A DNA stretch of 64,000 nucleotides from Paenibacillus marchantiae (GTDB taxonomy: Bacteria; Bacillota; Bacilli; Paenibacillales; Paenibacillaceae), in contig NZ_CP118270.1 of NCBI RefSeq assembly GCF_028771845.1, positions 1,736,001 through 1,800,000 of the forward strand. The letters are read 5' to 3'. The notes under the pieces are model-generated. The model did not search any database, had not been told where the DNA came from, and saw nothing but the letters and a program-made list of their open reading frames with translations. Positions 27,528-36,025 of the stretch are shown here, one piece after another. Every line of letters starts with the position of its first letter. Positions within the stretch are counted from its first letter, which is position 1. The position numbers and the translations under genes were made by a program.

Positions 27528-27866
27528 TTACAGATGCCGCATCTGTTTCTCTGCAAAGTCTCCGACCCACGGCAGCTTAAGCCATTTGCCTTGCAGACTG
27601 GTCACCACCATGAGAAGCCAGACCACCACACCAAGCAAGGACAATAGCGATGCCAGCAGTGGCCCAAACAGTGGGAGGAATGCACACAACACATGACCGA
27701 CCATAATGAGGCCAAATACCGTGACGGATTGAAGTGCATGAAACAGAACGAATCGGCTTCGTTTTTCTACAGCCAGAAAGACGATTCCACCTACAAAAGT
27801 GAACAGATAACAGAGCATGCCGGCAATATTTTCATCCAGACCGCTTGATGATTTCATGGGGGACAT
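27528..27866 (-). CDS. DUF4870-family small membrane protein
   Basis: A 112-aa membrane protein with three or four hydrophobic segments: MLCYLFTFVGGIVFLAVEK, FVLFHALQSVTVFGLIMVGHVL, and LLASLLSLLGVVVWLLMVV. The RxRFVLFHALQS signature and the C-terminal end FAEKQMRHL are typical of DUF4870 proteins, whose function is unknown. AAGGAGG precedes the ATG. A terminator from the upstream gene lies between it and 28020. Confidence 0.82.
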   Translation of the reverse strand: MSPMKSSSGLDENIAGMLCYLFTFVGGIVFLAVEKRSRFVLFHALQSVTVFGLIMVGHVLCAFLPLFGPLLASLLSLLGVVVWLLMVVTSLQGKWLKLPWVGDFAEKQMRHL

Positions 27867-27957
27867 TCGGTCCAGCCTCCTTTGTCCTTTTTAACTAGGT
27901 TATGAAGGAGGTGGACAGAACTGAACCGGATGGGACGAAATGTATCTTTGCTAGCTT

Positions 27958-28005
27958 AAAAGGGACATGTTCCTAATACTGCCCTGGAACATGCCCCTTT
28001 CCTTG
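27958..28005 (-). terminator. Terminator of the 93-aa hypothetical gene
   Basis: On the minus strand AAAGGGGCATGTTCC pairs with GGAACATGTCCCTTTT around a 12-base loop. Confidence 0.8.
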
Positions 28006-28019
28006 CCTCATTATATAAC

Positions 28020-28301
28020 TTAACGGTCACCCCGCTGAAAATGTCTGCGTGGATGTGTGGTCTTGCCAATCTTATCGGTGTCATTCTCTTTGGGAACCAA
28101 ACGCTCGTCGGTACGACCTTCGTGATGGTTGTCAAAAGCGAATTCTGTCAGTTCCCATTCCGTCTTGCCGAGAACGGGATCGGCCGGGAATTGTTGTCCG
28201 CGATGCAGATGTTCTTCTTGTCCGGCTTCGTTGGTATATATTCCGTCCACTTCCACCTTTTCATGCGAAAGGGGCAGCATTTCTTTATCTTTCTGATCCA
28301 T
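28020..28301 (-). CDS. Hypothetical small acidic, His-rich protein, 93 aa
   Basis: A soluble, strongly polar protein. The section VEVDGIYTNEAGQEEHLHRG and FPADPVLGKTEWELTEFAF recalls the small YjzC-like proteins of Bacillus (a glycine-tyrosine turn, then a hydrophilic stretch before a charged end), but I hold that only as a weak likeness. The C-terminus is basic (THPRRHFQRGDR). AAGGAGG precedes the ATG at good spacing and a strong terminator follows, so I consider the gene real. Confidence 0.65.
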   Translation of the reverse strand: MDQKDKEMLPLSHEKVEVDGIYTNEAGQEEHLHRGQQFPADPVLGKTEWELTEFAFDNHHEGRTDERLVPKENDTDKIGKTTHPRRHFQRGDR

Positions 28302-28698
28302 AAAACAACGCCTCCTTAGATCCCAGTATTTTAACTGTATGGGTTGTCCGTGATAATATCCCCCGAATAGTTCAGTGTTATGCTGGATATATTAATTCCG
28401 TATAGAAGTATCGTATTTATAACATATGATTCGGAAATAAACTTTTTGGGCATAAAAACCGTTATAAATATTAGGTAAAATCGTCAAGTCGTCAGATACT
28501 TCCGAATATGCTACAATAAGATTATGATTCACACCGAATCATATCGGGTATTTATAGTGTCAGGTACTTGCTTAAGCAAGGGTTCCCGACCTAAAGCTTG
28601 CTTTGAGCCGCGCACACAACTTCATGGATGGCATTTAAGACTTATTCGGCATTCTCTAAACGGAGCATTCACTTTCAACGTTTTGGGAGGGAATTACA
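28302..28698 (+). promoter_or_regulatory. Long leader region of the ATT-start gene, with extended -10 promoter and a 14-bp palindrome
   Basis: The plus strand has TGCTACAAT at about 28508-28516, an extended -10 element with a weak -35. Downstream the leader holds GATTC/GAATC near 28525, TCGGG/CCCGA pairing around 28545-28590, and a perfect palindrome CTTGCTTAAGCAAG at 28567-28580. The leader is about 175 bases long. I cannot assign it to a known RNA class. No convincing gene lies in this region. Confidence 0.5.
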
Positions 28699-28887
28699 AT
28701 TGCAACGAAAGGTCACAATGAGGTCAAAGAAAGTTTGAGGGAAATGACTCGGATTTTCCGTCCTAAAGATCCAAAAAAATTCGTGAAGGAGTACGTGAGA
28801 AAATACCGGATTACGGGTGGATACGAGGAAGAATTGACTTCTGTGGTTGAGCATGAGCTTGTCAAGATGGATTCTTCCGTGTCCTGA
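28699..28887 (+). CDS. Small conserved-looking protein, 62 aa, apparent ATT start codon
   Basis: The frame is open from 28660 to the TGA at 28885-28887 and has no ATG, GTG or TTG before 28735. GGGAGG at 28685-28690 lies eight bases before ATT at 28699, which would give (M)ATKGHNEVKESLREM followed by TRIFRPKDPKKFVKEYV, RKYRITGGYEEELTSVV and EHELVKMDSSVS. The product is a soluble, helix-rich, charged protein. ATT starts are rare (the known case is infC, where they allow control by IF3). Alternative starts at 28735 (TTG) or 28744 (ATG) lack a ribosome site and would lose the N-terminal helix. A strong terminator follows. Function unknown. Confidence 0.7.
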   Translation: MATKGHNEVKESLREMTRIFRPKDPKKFVKEYVRKYRITGGYEEELTSVVEHELVKMDSSVS

Positions 28888-28928
28888 AACACACACAACT
28901 CTGATTATACTGTTCCGATATGAATAGA

Positions 28929-28969
28929 ACCGTCTCCCGGGCGTTAAGCTCCGGCAGACGGTTTTTTTT
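28929..28969 (+). terminator. Terminator after the ATT-start gene
   Basis: ACCGTCT pairs with AGACGGT, with CCGG/CCGG inside, followed by eight T residues. Confidence 0.85.
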
Positions 28970-29119
28970 GATTGAAAAATGATATGTACATATTTCCAAC
29001 GTGTAAACCTTTCATCTAAAAGAAAACAGAATTAGCTGTAGAGCTTCGCTCCACTTTTGGGGGCTTTGTTCCGTTCCTGCTGCATATACATGGAAGTACA
29101 CATATGGCAGGAAGGATGA

Positions 29120-29881
29120 ATGCATGTGGACCCTATTTTGAAAACGAAAGAAGAGATTGGCTACATGCGGGAAGCAGGACGAATCCTGCGAAGCTGTCAC
29201 GAGCATATTGAAAAGTGGTTGGCCCCCGGTGTAACGACAGGAGATATTGACGAACGGGTGGAGGTTTTTTTGGCTGAAAGAGGAGCTACACCTGAGCAAA
29301 AGGGGTACAAAGGTTATCCTTACGCTACATGCGCTTCAGTTAATGAAGTGGTTTGCCACGGCTTCCCTAATGACCGGAAACTGGTCGAAGGCGATGTGGT
29401 GACCATTGATATGGTGGTGAACAAAGACGGCTGGCTTGCCGATTCTGCATGGACGTATGGGATCGGTGAACAACGCAGGTCCATACGCAAACTAATGAAT
29501 CGAACGGAAAGGGCGCTTCATAAGGCGATAGCACAGGCAGTGCCAGGAAATACGCTGGGGGATATCGGTAACGCGATTGAACGGACAGCGAGGCTGTATC
29601 GTTACGGGATTGTGAAGCCTCTTATTGGTCATGGGATCGGTCAATACATCCATGAACCCCCGAATGTCCTCCCTTACGGGAAACGCAGGACGGGCATGAT
29701 GCTGACAGAGGGCATGGTCATTACGATTGAGCCTATATTTACGAAAGGCAGCTCTGGAGCAGTTGTATGGGATGAGGATGGCTGGACGGTGAGAACAGTG
29801 GATGGAAGCTGGGGCGTCCAGTATGAGCATACGGTAGCCATAACAAGTGATGGTCCTCTTATACTAACTGACGGGACTTAG
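29120..29881 (+). CDS. map: Methionine aminopeptidase, type I
   Basis: This 253-aa cytosolic metalloenzyme removes the initiator methionine. The five metal ligands are visible: D in TIDMVVNKDGWLADSAW (two aspartates), H in GHGIGQYIHEPPNVLPYG, E in MVITIEPIFTKG and E in YEHTVAITSDG. The substrate-side VVCHGFPNDRKLVEGD block is also normal. It stands apart from ribosomal protein genes, as a second MetAP paralogue often does, so it may be the non-essential copy. The ATG at 29120 is close to GGAAGG; a GTG at 29126 would have better spacing. Confidence 0.93.
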   Translation: MHVDPILKTKEEIGYMREAGRILRSCHEHIEKWLAPGVTTGDIDERVEVFLAERGATPEQKGYKGYPYATCASVNEVVCHGFPNDRKLVEGDVVTIDMVVNKDGWLADSAWTYGIGEQRRSIRKLMNRTERALHKAIAQAVPGNTLGDIGNAIERTARLYRYGIVKPLIGHGIGQYIHEPPNVLPYGKRRTGMMLTEGMVITIEPIFTKGSSGAVVWDEDGWTVRTVDGSWGVQYEHTVAITSDGPLILTDGT

Positions 29882-30461
29882 ACGCTGTATCTATGGCAAG
29901 CTGGTAAGGGTGCTGCATACGGTGTAAGGGATACACAATAGGTTCAGGCTCCATGCCGTTTGGTTCTATAAGGGAGCGGTATGGGGCTTTACTGCGGCTT
30001 CCAGTAGTTGTAAGAGAAACAAGCTGATGCAGGCTTTTCTGTTTTGCATAATACTGCATGTTTTCAATGTGAGAAAAATCGGCAAAAAAAACAATTTCAT
30101 CACCGAAATTTGGCAAAAATTTTCAAAAGTAGAGAGTAATATTTTTAACTGAAATCGGTTACAAATCAAGTTGTGGTGCGGTTTTTTACATATAGTGAAC
30201 AATTTGTGAACATGTGTCCAAAGATTGACAAAATCATACCCTCAACTTATATTTAATAAGTGATTGAACCATATAGAATGAATTGGAAGAATGCGCAGAC
30301 ATGCCCTTAGCAGGAAATGACGGGAGTAGTGGAAGCGTTATTTTTGTAAGCGTTCTGTATGTCGGACAGGATTACGTGTATCGTGCTGAAATGAACTGAA
30401 TTAAGTTTATTTTGGGCGACAACGGCAATCTACGAAAATGTTAAAAAAGTGGGGTAGATCA
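29882..30461 (+). promoter_or_regulatory. cta operon control region: sigma-A promoter, ResD-like site, two cre-like boxes
   Basis: TTGACA (30225-30230) and TATATT (30248-30253) are 17 bases apart, an excellent promoter. TTTGTGAAC at 30203-30211 just upstream resembles the ResD site TTTGTGAAT. Downstream of the start site lie TGGAAGCGTTATTT (30330-30343) and TGTAAGCGTTCTGT (30345-30358), both partial matches to the CcpA cre consensus TGWAANCGNTNWCA. B. subtilis cta genes are known to be controlled by ResD and CcpA, so these assignments are plausible. The first 300 bases, after map, hold nothing else I recognise. Confidence 0.6.
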
Positions 30462-31514
30462 ATGATGAAACAGTGGCAGGTTGCAAAGCGAATTCTCCCC
30501 TTGCTGGCGGTGTTCTCTTTGCTGCTATCCGCATGCGGGCGGGAAGACTTGTCGGTAATGAAACCTCAGGGTCCTGTGGCGCAAGGCCAATATGATCTGA
30601 TGAAGCTGTCCATTGCGATTATGATCGTGGTGCTCATCATTGTATTTGCTATTGCTGCGTATGTGTTGATCCGGTTTCGGAGACGAGCCGGGCAGAATGA
30701 AATGCCCGAACAGGTTGAAGGTAATTTCAAGCTGGAAGTAATATGGACAGCCATTCCGTTGCTGCTCGTAATTGTTCTGGCAGTACCGACGGTAAAAACG
30801 ATTTTTGCCCAAGGCGAAGATCTGTCCAACGACAAAAATGCAATTCAGGTCAAAGTCACCTCGCATCAGTACTGGTGGGAATTCACTTATCCTCAATATG
30901 ACGTAACCACCGCTCAAGATCTCATCATCCCGACCGGAAAGAAAATCGCATTCGAATTGAAAACCGCTGACGTGCTTCACTCCTTCTGGGTGCCGTCACT
31001 TGCGGGTAAAATGGACACAAACCCGGATGGAACGCTTAACAAGTTCAGCTTCTCGGCGCCAAATGAAGGCGTTTACCGAGGCAAATGTGCTGAATTATGC
31101 GGCAGGTCGCATGCCTTCATGGAATTCAAGGTAAAAGCGGTCAGTCAGGAATCCTTTGACAAATGGGTTAACGAAATGAAAGCCCCGGCGGTACTTCCGG
31201 AAGATACCCAATTGGCTGAGAAGTTCAAAACGAACTGCCTTTCTTGCCATGCAGTTGGGGATCAGGGCGGGCCAGTTGCGCCTAACCTTACAGGTATCGG
31301 CGGCAAGCAATCCGTGGCAGGTATTCTGCTGAATCAGGGCGAAGGCCAGGAAGACGGTAATCCGGTGCTGGATAACATGAAAGAATGGCTCCATGATCCA
31401 CAATCCGTGAAGCCGGGCAATACAATGCCTAATCCGAAAGACCTTGGACTCACAGATGAAGAAATCGACGGAATTGCCGAATATCTGGCCAACTACAAAT
31501 TGGACTATGAATAG
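30462..31514 (+). CDS. ctaC: Cytochrome c oxidase (caa3) subunit II with fused cytochrome c
   Basis: Subunit II of the terminal oxidase that passes electrons from cytochrome c through CuA to subunit I. The 350-aa protein starts with a lipoprotein signal ending LLSACGRED. Two transmembrane helices follow (IMIVVLIIVFAIAAYVLI and AIPLLLVIVLAVPTV). The CuA site is CAELCGRSHAFMEF near residue 208, and the fused haem c domain has CLSCH near residue 258 with a distal Met in NTMPNP. That fusion marks the caa3 type. The ATG at 30462 follows GTGGGGTAG; an ATG at 30438 has no ribosome site. First gene of ctaCDEFG. Confidence 0.95.
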   Translation: MMKQWQVAKRILPLLAVFSLLLSACGREDLSVMKPQGPVAQGQYDLMKLSIAIMIVVLIIVFAIAAYVLIRFRRRAGQNEMPEQVEGNFKLEVIWTAIPLLLVIVLAVPTVKTIFAQGEDLSNDKNAIQVKVTSHQYWWEFTYPQYDVTTAQDLIIPTGKKIAFELKTADVLHSFWVPSLAGKMDTNPDGTLNKFSFSAPNEGVYRGKCAELCGRSHAFMEFKVKAVSQESFDKWVNEMKAPAVLPEDTQLAEKFKTNCLSCHAVGDQGGPVAPNLTGIGGKQSVAGILLNQGEGQEDGNPVLDNMKEWLHDPQSVKPGNTMPNPKDLGLTDEEIDGIAEYLANYKLDYE

Positions 31515-31546
31515 AACAGCAAGGACGAAGAAGGGGGTACACAACC

Positions 31547-33436
31547 TTGGCTCATGCTCATAGCGTCAAGCGGTATAGGGGCTTGATGGATTGGATCACC
31601 ACCGTCGATCACAAAAAAATCGCCGTTCTCTATTTGATTGCGGGTGGATTTTTCTTCGGAATCGGCGGCATTGAAGCCATTTTGATTCGGATTCAGTTAA
31701 TGAAACCGATGAATGATTTTGTGTCGGCACAGGTCTTCAACGAATTGATTACGATGCACGGAACAACGATGATTTTCCTTGGTGTTATGCCTATTATTTT
31801 TGCACTTATGAATGCCGTTGTACCTTTGCAAATTGGGGCACGGGACGTTGCTTTCCCTTTTGTTAACGCGCTTGGTTTCTGGACGTTCCTGTTTGGCGGA
31901 CTGCTCTTGAACCTGAGCTGGTTGATGGGAGGGGCACCGGATGCCGGCTGGACTTCGTATACGCCACTCTCTGGCAGCGAGTACAGTGGGACGCACGGTG
32001 TGGATTTCTACACGATAGGTCTCCAGATCGCCGGTCTAGGGACACTCATCGGGGGCATTAACTTTCTTGCGACCATCATTACGATGCGTGCGCCGGGAAT
32101 GTCCTATATGCGGATGCCGATGTTTACCTGGACCACATTTATTACATCAGCCATTATCCTTTTTGCATTCCCTGCCATTACGGTAGGACTTGTATTGTTA
32201 ACGTTTGACCGTATACTGGGAGCCAATTTCTTCGATGTTGCAGGTGGCGGTAACCCGGTACTCTGGCAGCATATCTTCTGGATCTTCGGGCACCCGGAAG
32301 TATACATTCTCATCCTGCCGGCTTTTGGTATTATCTCGGAGGTTATTCCAACCTTTGCACGTAAAAGATTATTCGGTTACAGCTCCATGGTGTTTGCAAC
32401 CATCCTGATCGCCTTCTTAGGATTCATGGTATGGGCGCATCACATGTTTACGACTGGTCTGGGAACAGTCGCCAATGCATTGTTCTCGATCTCAACCATG
32501 TTGATTGCTGTACCAACAGGGATCAAAATATTTAACTGGCTCTTTACGATGTGGGGCGGACAGATTCGTTTTACGGCAGCAAACCTGTTTGCTGTTGGAT
32601 TCGTTCCAACCTTCGTTATGGGCGGGGTTACTGGTGTCATGTTGGCCTCAGCGCCTGCGGATTTCCAGTTCCATGATACGTACTTTGTTGTGGCTCACTT
32701 CCATTACGTTATCGTTGGTGGATTGGTGCTAGGTTTGTTCTCTGGATTACATTACTGGTGGCCGAAGATGTTCGGTCGCGTCCTGAGCGAAACGCTCGGA
32801 AAGTGGACCTTCTGGACATTCATGATCGGTTTCCAATTAACGTTCTTCGTACAGCATTTCCTTGGTTTAATGGGGATGCAGCGCCGGATCGTTACATACT
32901 TGCCGAATCAGGATTTTGACCTGCTTAACCTGGTCAGTTCTGTTGGTGCATTCCTAATGGGTGTTGGGGTTATCATGTTCCTCGTGAACATCGTGATTAC
33001 AACGAGAAAACCAGTTGATGCGCCGAATGATCCGTGGGAAGATGGTCGTACGTTGGAATGGTCAATCCCATCTCCGCCACCGGAATACAACTTTAAGCAG
33101 ACGCCTCTGGTACGTGGAATCGATGCGTATTGGAAGGAAAAGATGGCTGGACATACGGAGATGACACCGGCCGAACCTGTTGGTTCGATTCATATGCCAT
33201 CAGCGACTCCACTGCCGTTTGTTATGTCTGTCGGTATATTCATTGCCGGACTTGGTCTCATGTTCAGCAAAGATGATTTTGGCAATGCGTTTATGAACGG
33301 ATTGTTTAACAATTACATTGTAGTCATTATTGGCCTTCTGATTACATTTGGTGCGATGGCGCTGCGGTCACTCTATGATGATCATGGCTGGCATATTGAA
33401 CCGGAGGATCAGGATGAGAAGGGGGTTAGAACATGA
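31547..33436 (+). CDS. ctaD: Cytochrome c oxidase subunit I
   Basis: The catalytic subunit (629 aa) that reduces oxygen and pumps protons. Haem and copper ligands are visible: TMHGTTMIFLG (low-spin haem a), FWIFGHPEVYILILP (CuB His and cross-linked Tyr), WAHHMFTTG (CuB) and AHFHYVIVGG (both haems). About 12-14 membrane helices. It starts with TTG at 31547, preceded by AAGGGGG; no ATG fits the family N-terminus (AHAHSVKRYRGLMDWITT). The long C-terminal extension is usual for Bacillus-type CtaD. The stop overlaps ctaE by four bases. Confidence 0.97.
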   Translation: MAHAHSVKRYRGLMDWITTVDHKKIAVLYLIAGGFFFGIGGIEAILIRIQLMKPMNDFVSAQVFNELITMHGTTMIFLGVMPIIFALMNAVVPLQIGARDVAFPFVNALGFWTFLFGGLLLNLSWLMGGAPDAGWTSYTPLSGSEYSGTHGVDFYTIGLQIAGLGTLIGGINFLATIITMRAPGMSYMRMPMFTWTTFITSAIILFAFPAITVGLVLLTFDRILGANFFDVAGGGNPVLWQHIFWIFGHPEVYILILPAFGIISEVIPTFARKRLFGYSSMVFATILIAFLGFMVWAHHMFTTGLGTVANALFSISTMLIAVPTGIKIFNWLFTMWGGQIRFTAANLFAVGFVPTFVMGGVTGVMLASAPADFQFHDTYFVVAHFHYVIVGGLVLGLFSGLHYWWPKMFGRVLSETLGKWTFWTFMIGFQLTFFVQHFLGLMGMQRRIVTYLPNQDFDLLNLVSSVGAFLMGVGVIMFLVNIVITTRKPVDAPNDPWEDGRTLEWSIPSPPPEYNFKQTPLVRGIDAYWKEKMAGHTEMTPAEPVGSIHMPSATPLPFVMSVGIFIAGLGLMFSKDDFGNAFMNGLFNNYIVVIIGLLITFGAMALRSLYDDHGWHIEPEDQDEKGVRT

Positions 33437-34059
33437 CAACTCCACATGCCGAACCGGTAAACGGCAAATTGCCGCATGAGCCGGAGAAAGCAACGCTGGA
33501 AGGACGCAACAAGCTTGTCGGCTTCTGGTTGTTCCTTGGCGGCGAGACCGTATTGTTCGGAACCCTCTTCGCAACCTTTTTGGCCCTCCGTGGCCAAACG
33601 AATGACGGACCGACGGCGAATGAATTGTTTCATCTGCCACTCGTGGCTGCAGCAACCTTTATTCTCTTAGTCAGCAGTTTGACAAGTGTATTTGCCATCC
33701 AGGCTATGCATAAGGGGAAGCGCAATGCTCTTGCTCTCTGGCTTGGCATTACCGTTGTACTGGGTCTTGGATTCCTCGGTCTGGAAATCTACGAGTTCTA
33801 TGAATATGTGAAACATAAAGAGTTCGGCATGACTACAAGTGCATTCAGTTCAGCGTTCTACACGCTGGTTGGGTTCCACGGAGCTCACGTTGCATTCGGT
33901 ATTATGTGGATTGGGCTCATTATCGGGCAACTGTTCAGAAAAGGATTAACGGTCGTAACTGCACCTAAAGTATACGTCTCCGCAATGTACTGGCACTTTA
34001 TTGACGTGGTCTGGGTGTTTATCTTTACGGTCGTGTACCTGCTCGGAAAGGTGGGGTAA
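33433..34059 (+). CDS. ctaE: Cytochrome c oxidase subunit III
   Basis: A 208-aa membrane subunit with five helices; it stabilises the catalytic core. Landmarks are GFWLFLGGETVLFGTLFATF, the mid-protein AFYTLVGFHGAHVAFGIMWI (the conserved GxHGxHV motif) and the end YWHFIDVVWVFIFTVVYL. It overlaps ctaD by ATGA, so the two are translationally coupled, and it is three bases from ctaF. Part of the ctaCDEFG operon. Confidence 0.96.
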   Translation: MTTPHAEPVNGKLPHEPEKATLEGRNKLVGFWLFLGGETVLFGTLFATFLALRGQTNDGPTANELFHLPLVAAATFILLVSSLTSVFAIQAMHKGKRNALALWLGITVVLGLGFLGLEIYEFYEYVKHKEFGMTTSAFSSAFYTLVGFHGAHVAFGIMWIGLIIGQLFRKGLTVVTAPKVYVSAMYWHFIDVVWVFIFTVVYLLGKVG

Positions 34060-34062
34060 CAC

Positions 34063-34383
34063 ATGTCGGTACAGGATAAGAGTGATCAGCAGCCTGTGAA
34101 GCATCGTCACCGGGCGGAAGGTCCACAGAAACACGTCGTTGTTTTTATTTTCTCGATTGTCCTGACGCTAATTGCGTTCGCGGCTGCTGCCGCGGGAGGA
34201 GTCAATACGACCTTTACCATTATTATATTGGTGGTTATGGCGATCCTTCAGGTGTTTGTACAGCTCGGTTACTGGATGCACTTGAAGGATAAAGGGCATT
34301 TAATGCCGATCCTGTTCATGAGCTTCGGATTTTTCGTAGCTTTTACGTGCATCATTATGGCACTCTATTGGGTTTGGTGGTAA
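34063..34383 (+). CDS. ctaF: Cytochrome c oxidase subunit IV (CtaF/CyoD family)
   Basis: A 106-aa membrane protein with three helices, an assembly/stability subunit of the oxidase. After a polar His/Arg-rich start (KHRHRAEGPQKHVVVFIFS) come ALIAFAAAAAG-like, TTFTIIILVVMAILQVFVQL and GFFVAFTCIIMALYWV. The VQLGYWMHLKDKGH segment is the family signature. It begins three bases after ctaE and is followed by a hairpin. Confidence 0.92.
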   Translation: MSVQDKSDQQPVKHRHRAEGPQKHVVVFIFSIVLTLIAFAAAAAGGVNTTFTIIILVVMAILQVFVQLGYWMHLKDKGHLMPILFMSFGFFVAFTCIIMALYWVWW

Positions 34384-34387
34384 AAGA

Positions 34388-34418
34388 GATGGCGGCGGCG
34401 CAGTGTCGCCGTCTTTTC
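34388..34418 (+). terminator. Weak terminator/attenuator between ctaF and ctaG
   Basis: GATGGCG pairs with CGCCGTC (one wobble) across a GC-rich loop, followed by TTTTCCCCTTTT. Read-through would still allow ctaG expression at lower level. Confidence 0.55.
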
Positions 34419-34489
34419 CCCTTTTAGGCGGATCAATCAGTCAATGGATTCAGGCAACAACCAAATCAGGTCACGGGGAGGTTTCCCGT

Positions 34490-35413
34490 ATGCTCGGGTT
34501 GCAATATTTTAGTTTCAACGATTTATGGAGTCCACTTATTATGGCATTGTTTCTGCTCATTGCTGCAGCTTATCTAGTGCTCGTTGGTCCGTTCAGTGAG
34601 CGGATCAAGGGGGCAGATCAGGCTACGGTCGCACAGAAAATGATGTTTATTACTGGGCTTACCGTGTTGTATCTTGCACAAGCGGGGCCATTCAATCTGC
34701 TGGGTCATGTGATGTTCAGCTTCCATATGGTGAGTATGGCCCTGTCCTATCTGGTAGCGCCACCGCTATTGATGAAGGGATTGCCCCTCTGGGTATGGCG
34801 CGGAATCATCCGGTGGCTGCCGACACGGCAGTTATCTTTTTTGGCTCATCCGATCGTGGCGGCTGTGCTGTTTAACGGGTTGTTCTCGTTATATCATCTA
34901 CCCGTGGTACATGATTACGTGATGTTAAATTTTACGGTTCACCGTTTGTATTACATTGTACTTTTCATTACTTCCATGCTGATGTGGTGGACGCTGCTCA
35001 ATCCGTTGCCGGAAGGGAGACAAGCGTCGGGGCTGTCTAAGATTGGTTTTATTTTTCTGAACATGGTGCTTCTGACACCAGCTTGTGGACTGATTATTTT
35101 TGCTTCCGAACCCTTGTATGCGACCTACAGCAATCCTGCCGTATGGGCTGAGGCGATGCGGTATTGTGTATCCGGGGATTCTACGGCATTGCTGCGATCG
35201 TTCGGTGGACCGGCGTTCTTCAACTTTCTGTCCTCTGCCAAGGAGGATCAGCAGGTGGGCGGTATTTTGATGAAATTCATACAGGAAGGCATCTTCGTCT
35301 CCATGCTGGCGTATGTCTTTTTCCAATGGTACCGCAAGGAAAAACGGGAAGATGATGATGATCCGTACCCTGTAGAGAATACGGGAGGACCGCTCAATCC
35401 TGCAGCGAAATAA
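34490..35413 (+). CDS. ctaG: Cytochrome c oxidase assembly factor CtaG
   Basis: A 307-aa polytopic membrane protein (about seven helices) of the Caa3_CtaG family, needed for copper insertion into the caa3 oxidase. Landmarks are SFNDLWSPLIMALFLLIAA, YLVAPPLLMKGLPLWVWR, HPIVAAVLFNGLFSLYHLP and SKIGFIFLNMVLLTPACGLIIF, with conserved His and Cys residues. The ATG at 34490 has GGGGAGG eight bases ahead; an upstream in-frame start at 34403 lies inside the attenuator and would add a non-family leader. Confidence 0.93.
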   Translation: MLGLQYFSFNDLWSPLIMALFLLIAAAYLVLVGPFSERIKGADQATVAQKMMFITGLTVLYLAQAGPFNLLGHVMFSFHMVSMALSYLVAPPLLMKGLPLWVWRGIIRWLPTRQLSFLAHPIVAAVLFNGLFSLYHLPVVHDYVMLNFTVHRLYYIVLFITSMLMWWTLLNPLPEGRQASGLSKIGFIFLNMVLLTPACGLIIFASEPLYATYSNPAVWAEAMRYCVSGDSTALLRSFGGPAFFNFLSSAKEDQQVGGILMKFIQEGIFVSMLAYVFFQWYRKEKREDDDDPYPVENTGGPLNPAAK

Positions 35414-35449
35414 CACAAGTTTTGTTTGGACAAGAGGGGGAAACACACG

Positions 35450-35914
35450 ATGGATATGTATTTTCTGCTACCCACGATCAGTACTTCTTTCATTGTGATT
35501 AGCGCAGTGCTGGTTGGAATTGGCTGGGTGCTAATTATCCGTGGCAAACGGGAGGCGCACCAAACCGCGATGATTGCAGGGGCCATTGCTGCCCTTCTGT
35601 TCTTTGTCATTTATATGTCTCGTACCATCTTTGTCGGGAATACGGCTTGGGGTGGGGACCCGGAAATGGAGATCTTCTATCGAATATTTCTGATCTTTCA
35701 TATTATCCTTGCCACGGTGGCAGCGGTCTTCGGGATTTCCACTTTGGTGCTTGGGTTCAAAAAGAAATTCAAGACACATCGCCGTTGGGGGAGATTTACA
35801 TCCATGATCTGGTTTAGCAGTGCTATCACAGGCGTTATTGTATACGTTTTGTTGTACCTGCTGTATCCTGGTGGACACACTCGTCCGGTATGGGAAGTCA
35901 TTTTGGGTGTTTAA
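35450..35914 (+). CDS. DUF420 family membrane protein (YozB-like)
   Basis: A 154-aa membrane protein with four helices: LPTISTSFIVISAVLVGIGW, ALLFFVIYM, IFHIILATVAAVFGISTLVLG and GVIVYVLLYLLYPGG. The conserved histidines (HQTAMIAGAIAA, FHIILA, KTHRRWGRFTS, HTRPVWEVILG) resemble haem or metal ligands of respiratory assembly proteins. DUF420 genes commonly neighbour oxidase operons, and this one is close behind ctaG, so a role in oxidase biogenesis is likely. AGAGGGGG precedes the ATG at 35450. Confidence 0.85.
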   Translation: MDMYFLLPTISTSFIVISAVLVGIGWVLIIRGKREAHQTAMIAGAIAALLFFVIYMSRTIFVGNTAWGGDPEMEIFYRIFLIFHIILATVAAVFGISTLVLGFKKKFKTHRRWGRFTSMIWFSSAITGVIVYVLLYLLYPGGHTRPVWEVILGV

Positions 35915-36025
35915 TGCAATGAATTGAATTCTTTGAAAATATGAAAATGGATGTATCCACCCGTGGATTGGTCCAAGCTTCCTCTCGCATTCATTCATAG
36001 AATGAGTTCGAGAGGGGGAAAACAA

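Noticed and set aside
28524..28721. 65-codon plus-strand frame MIHTESYRVF
   Set aside because: It overlaps the structured leader and the ribosome site of the ATT-start gene and has no ribosome site of its own.
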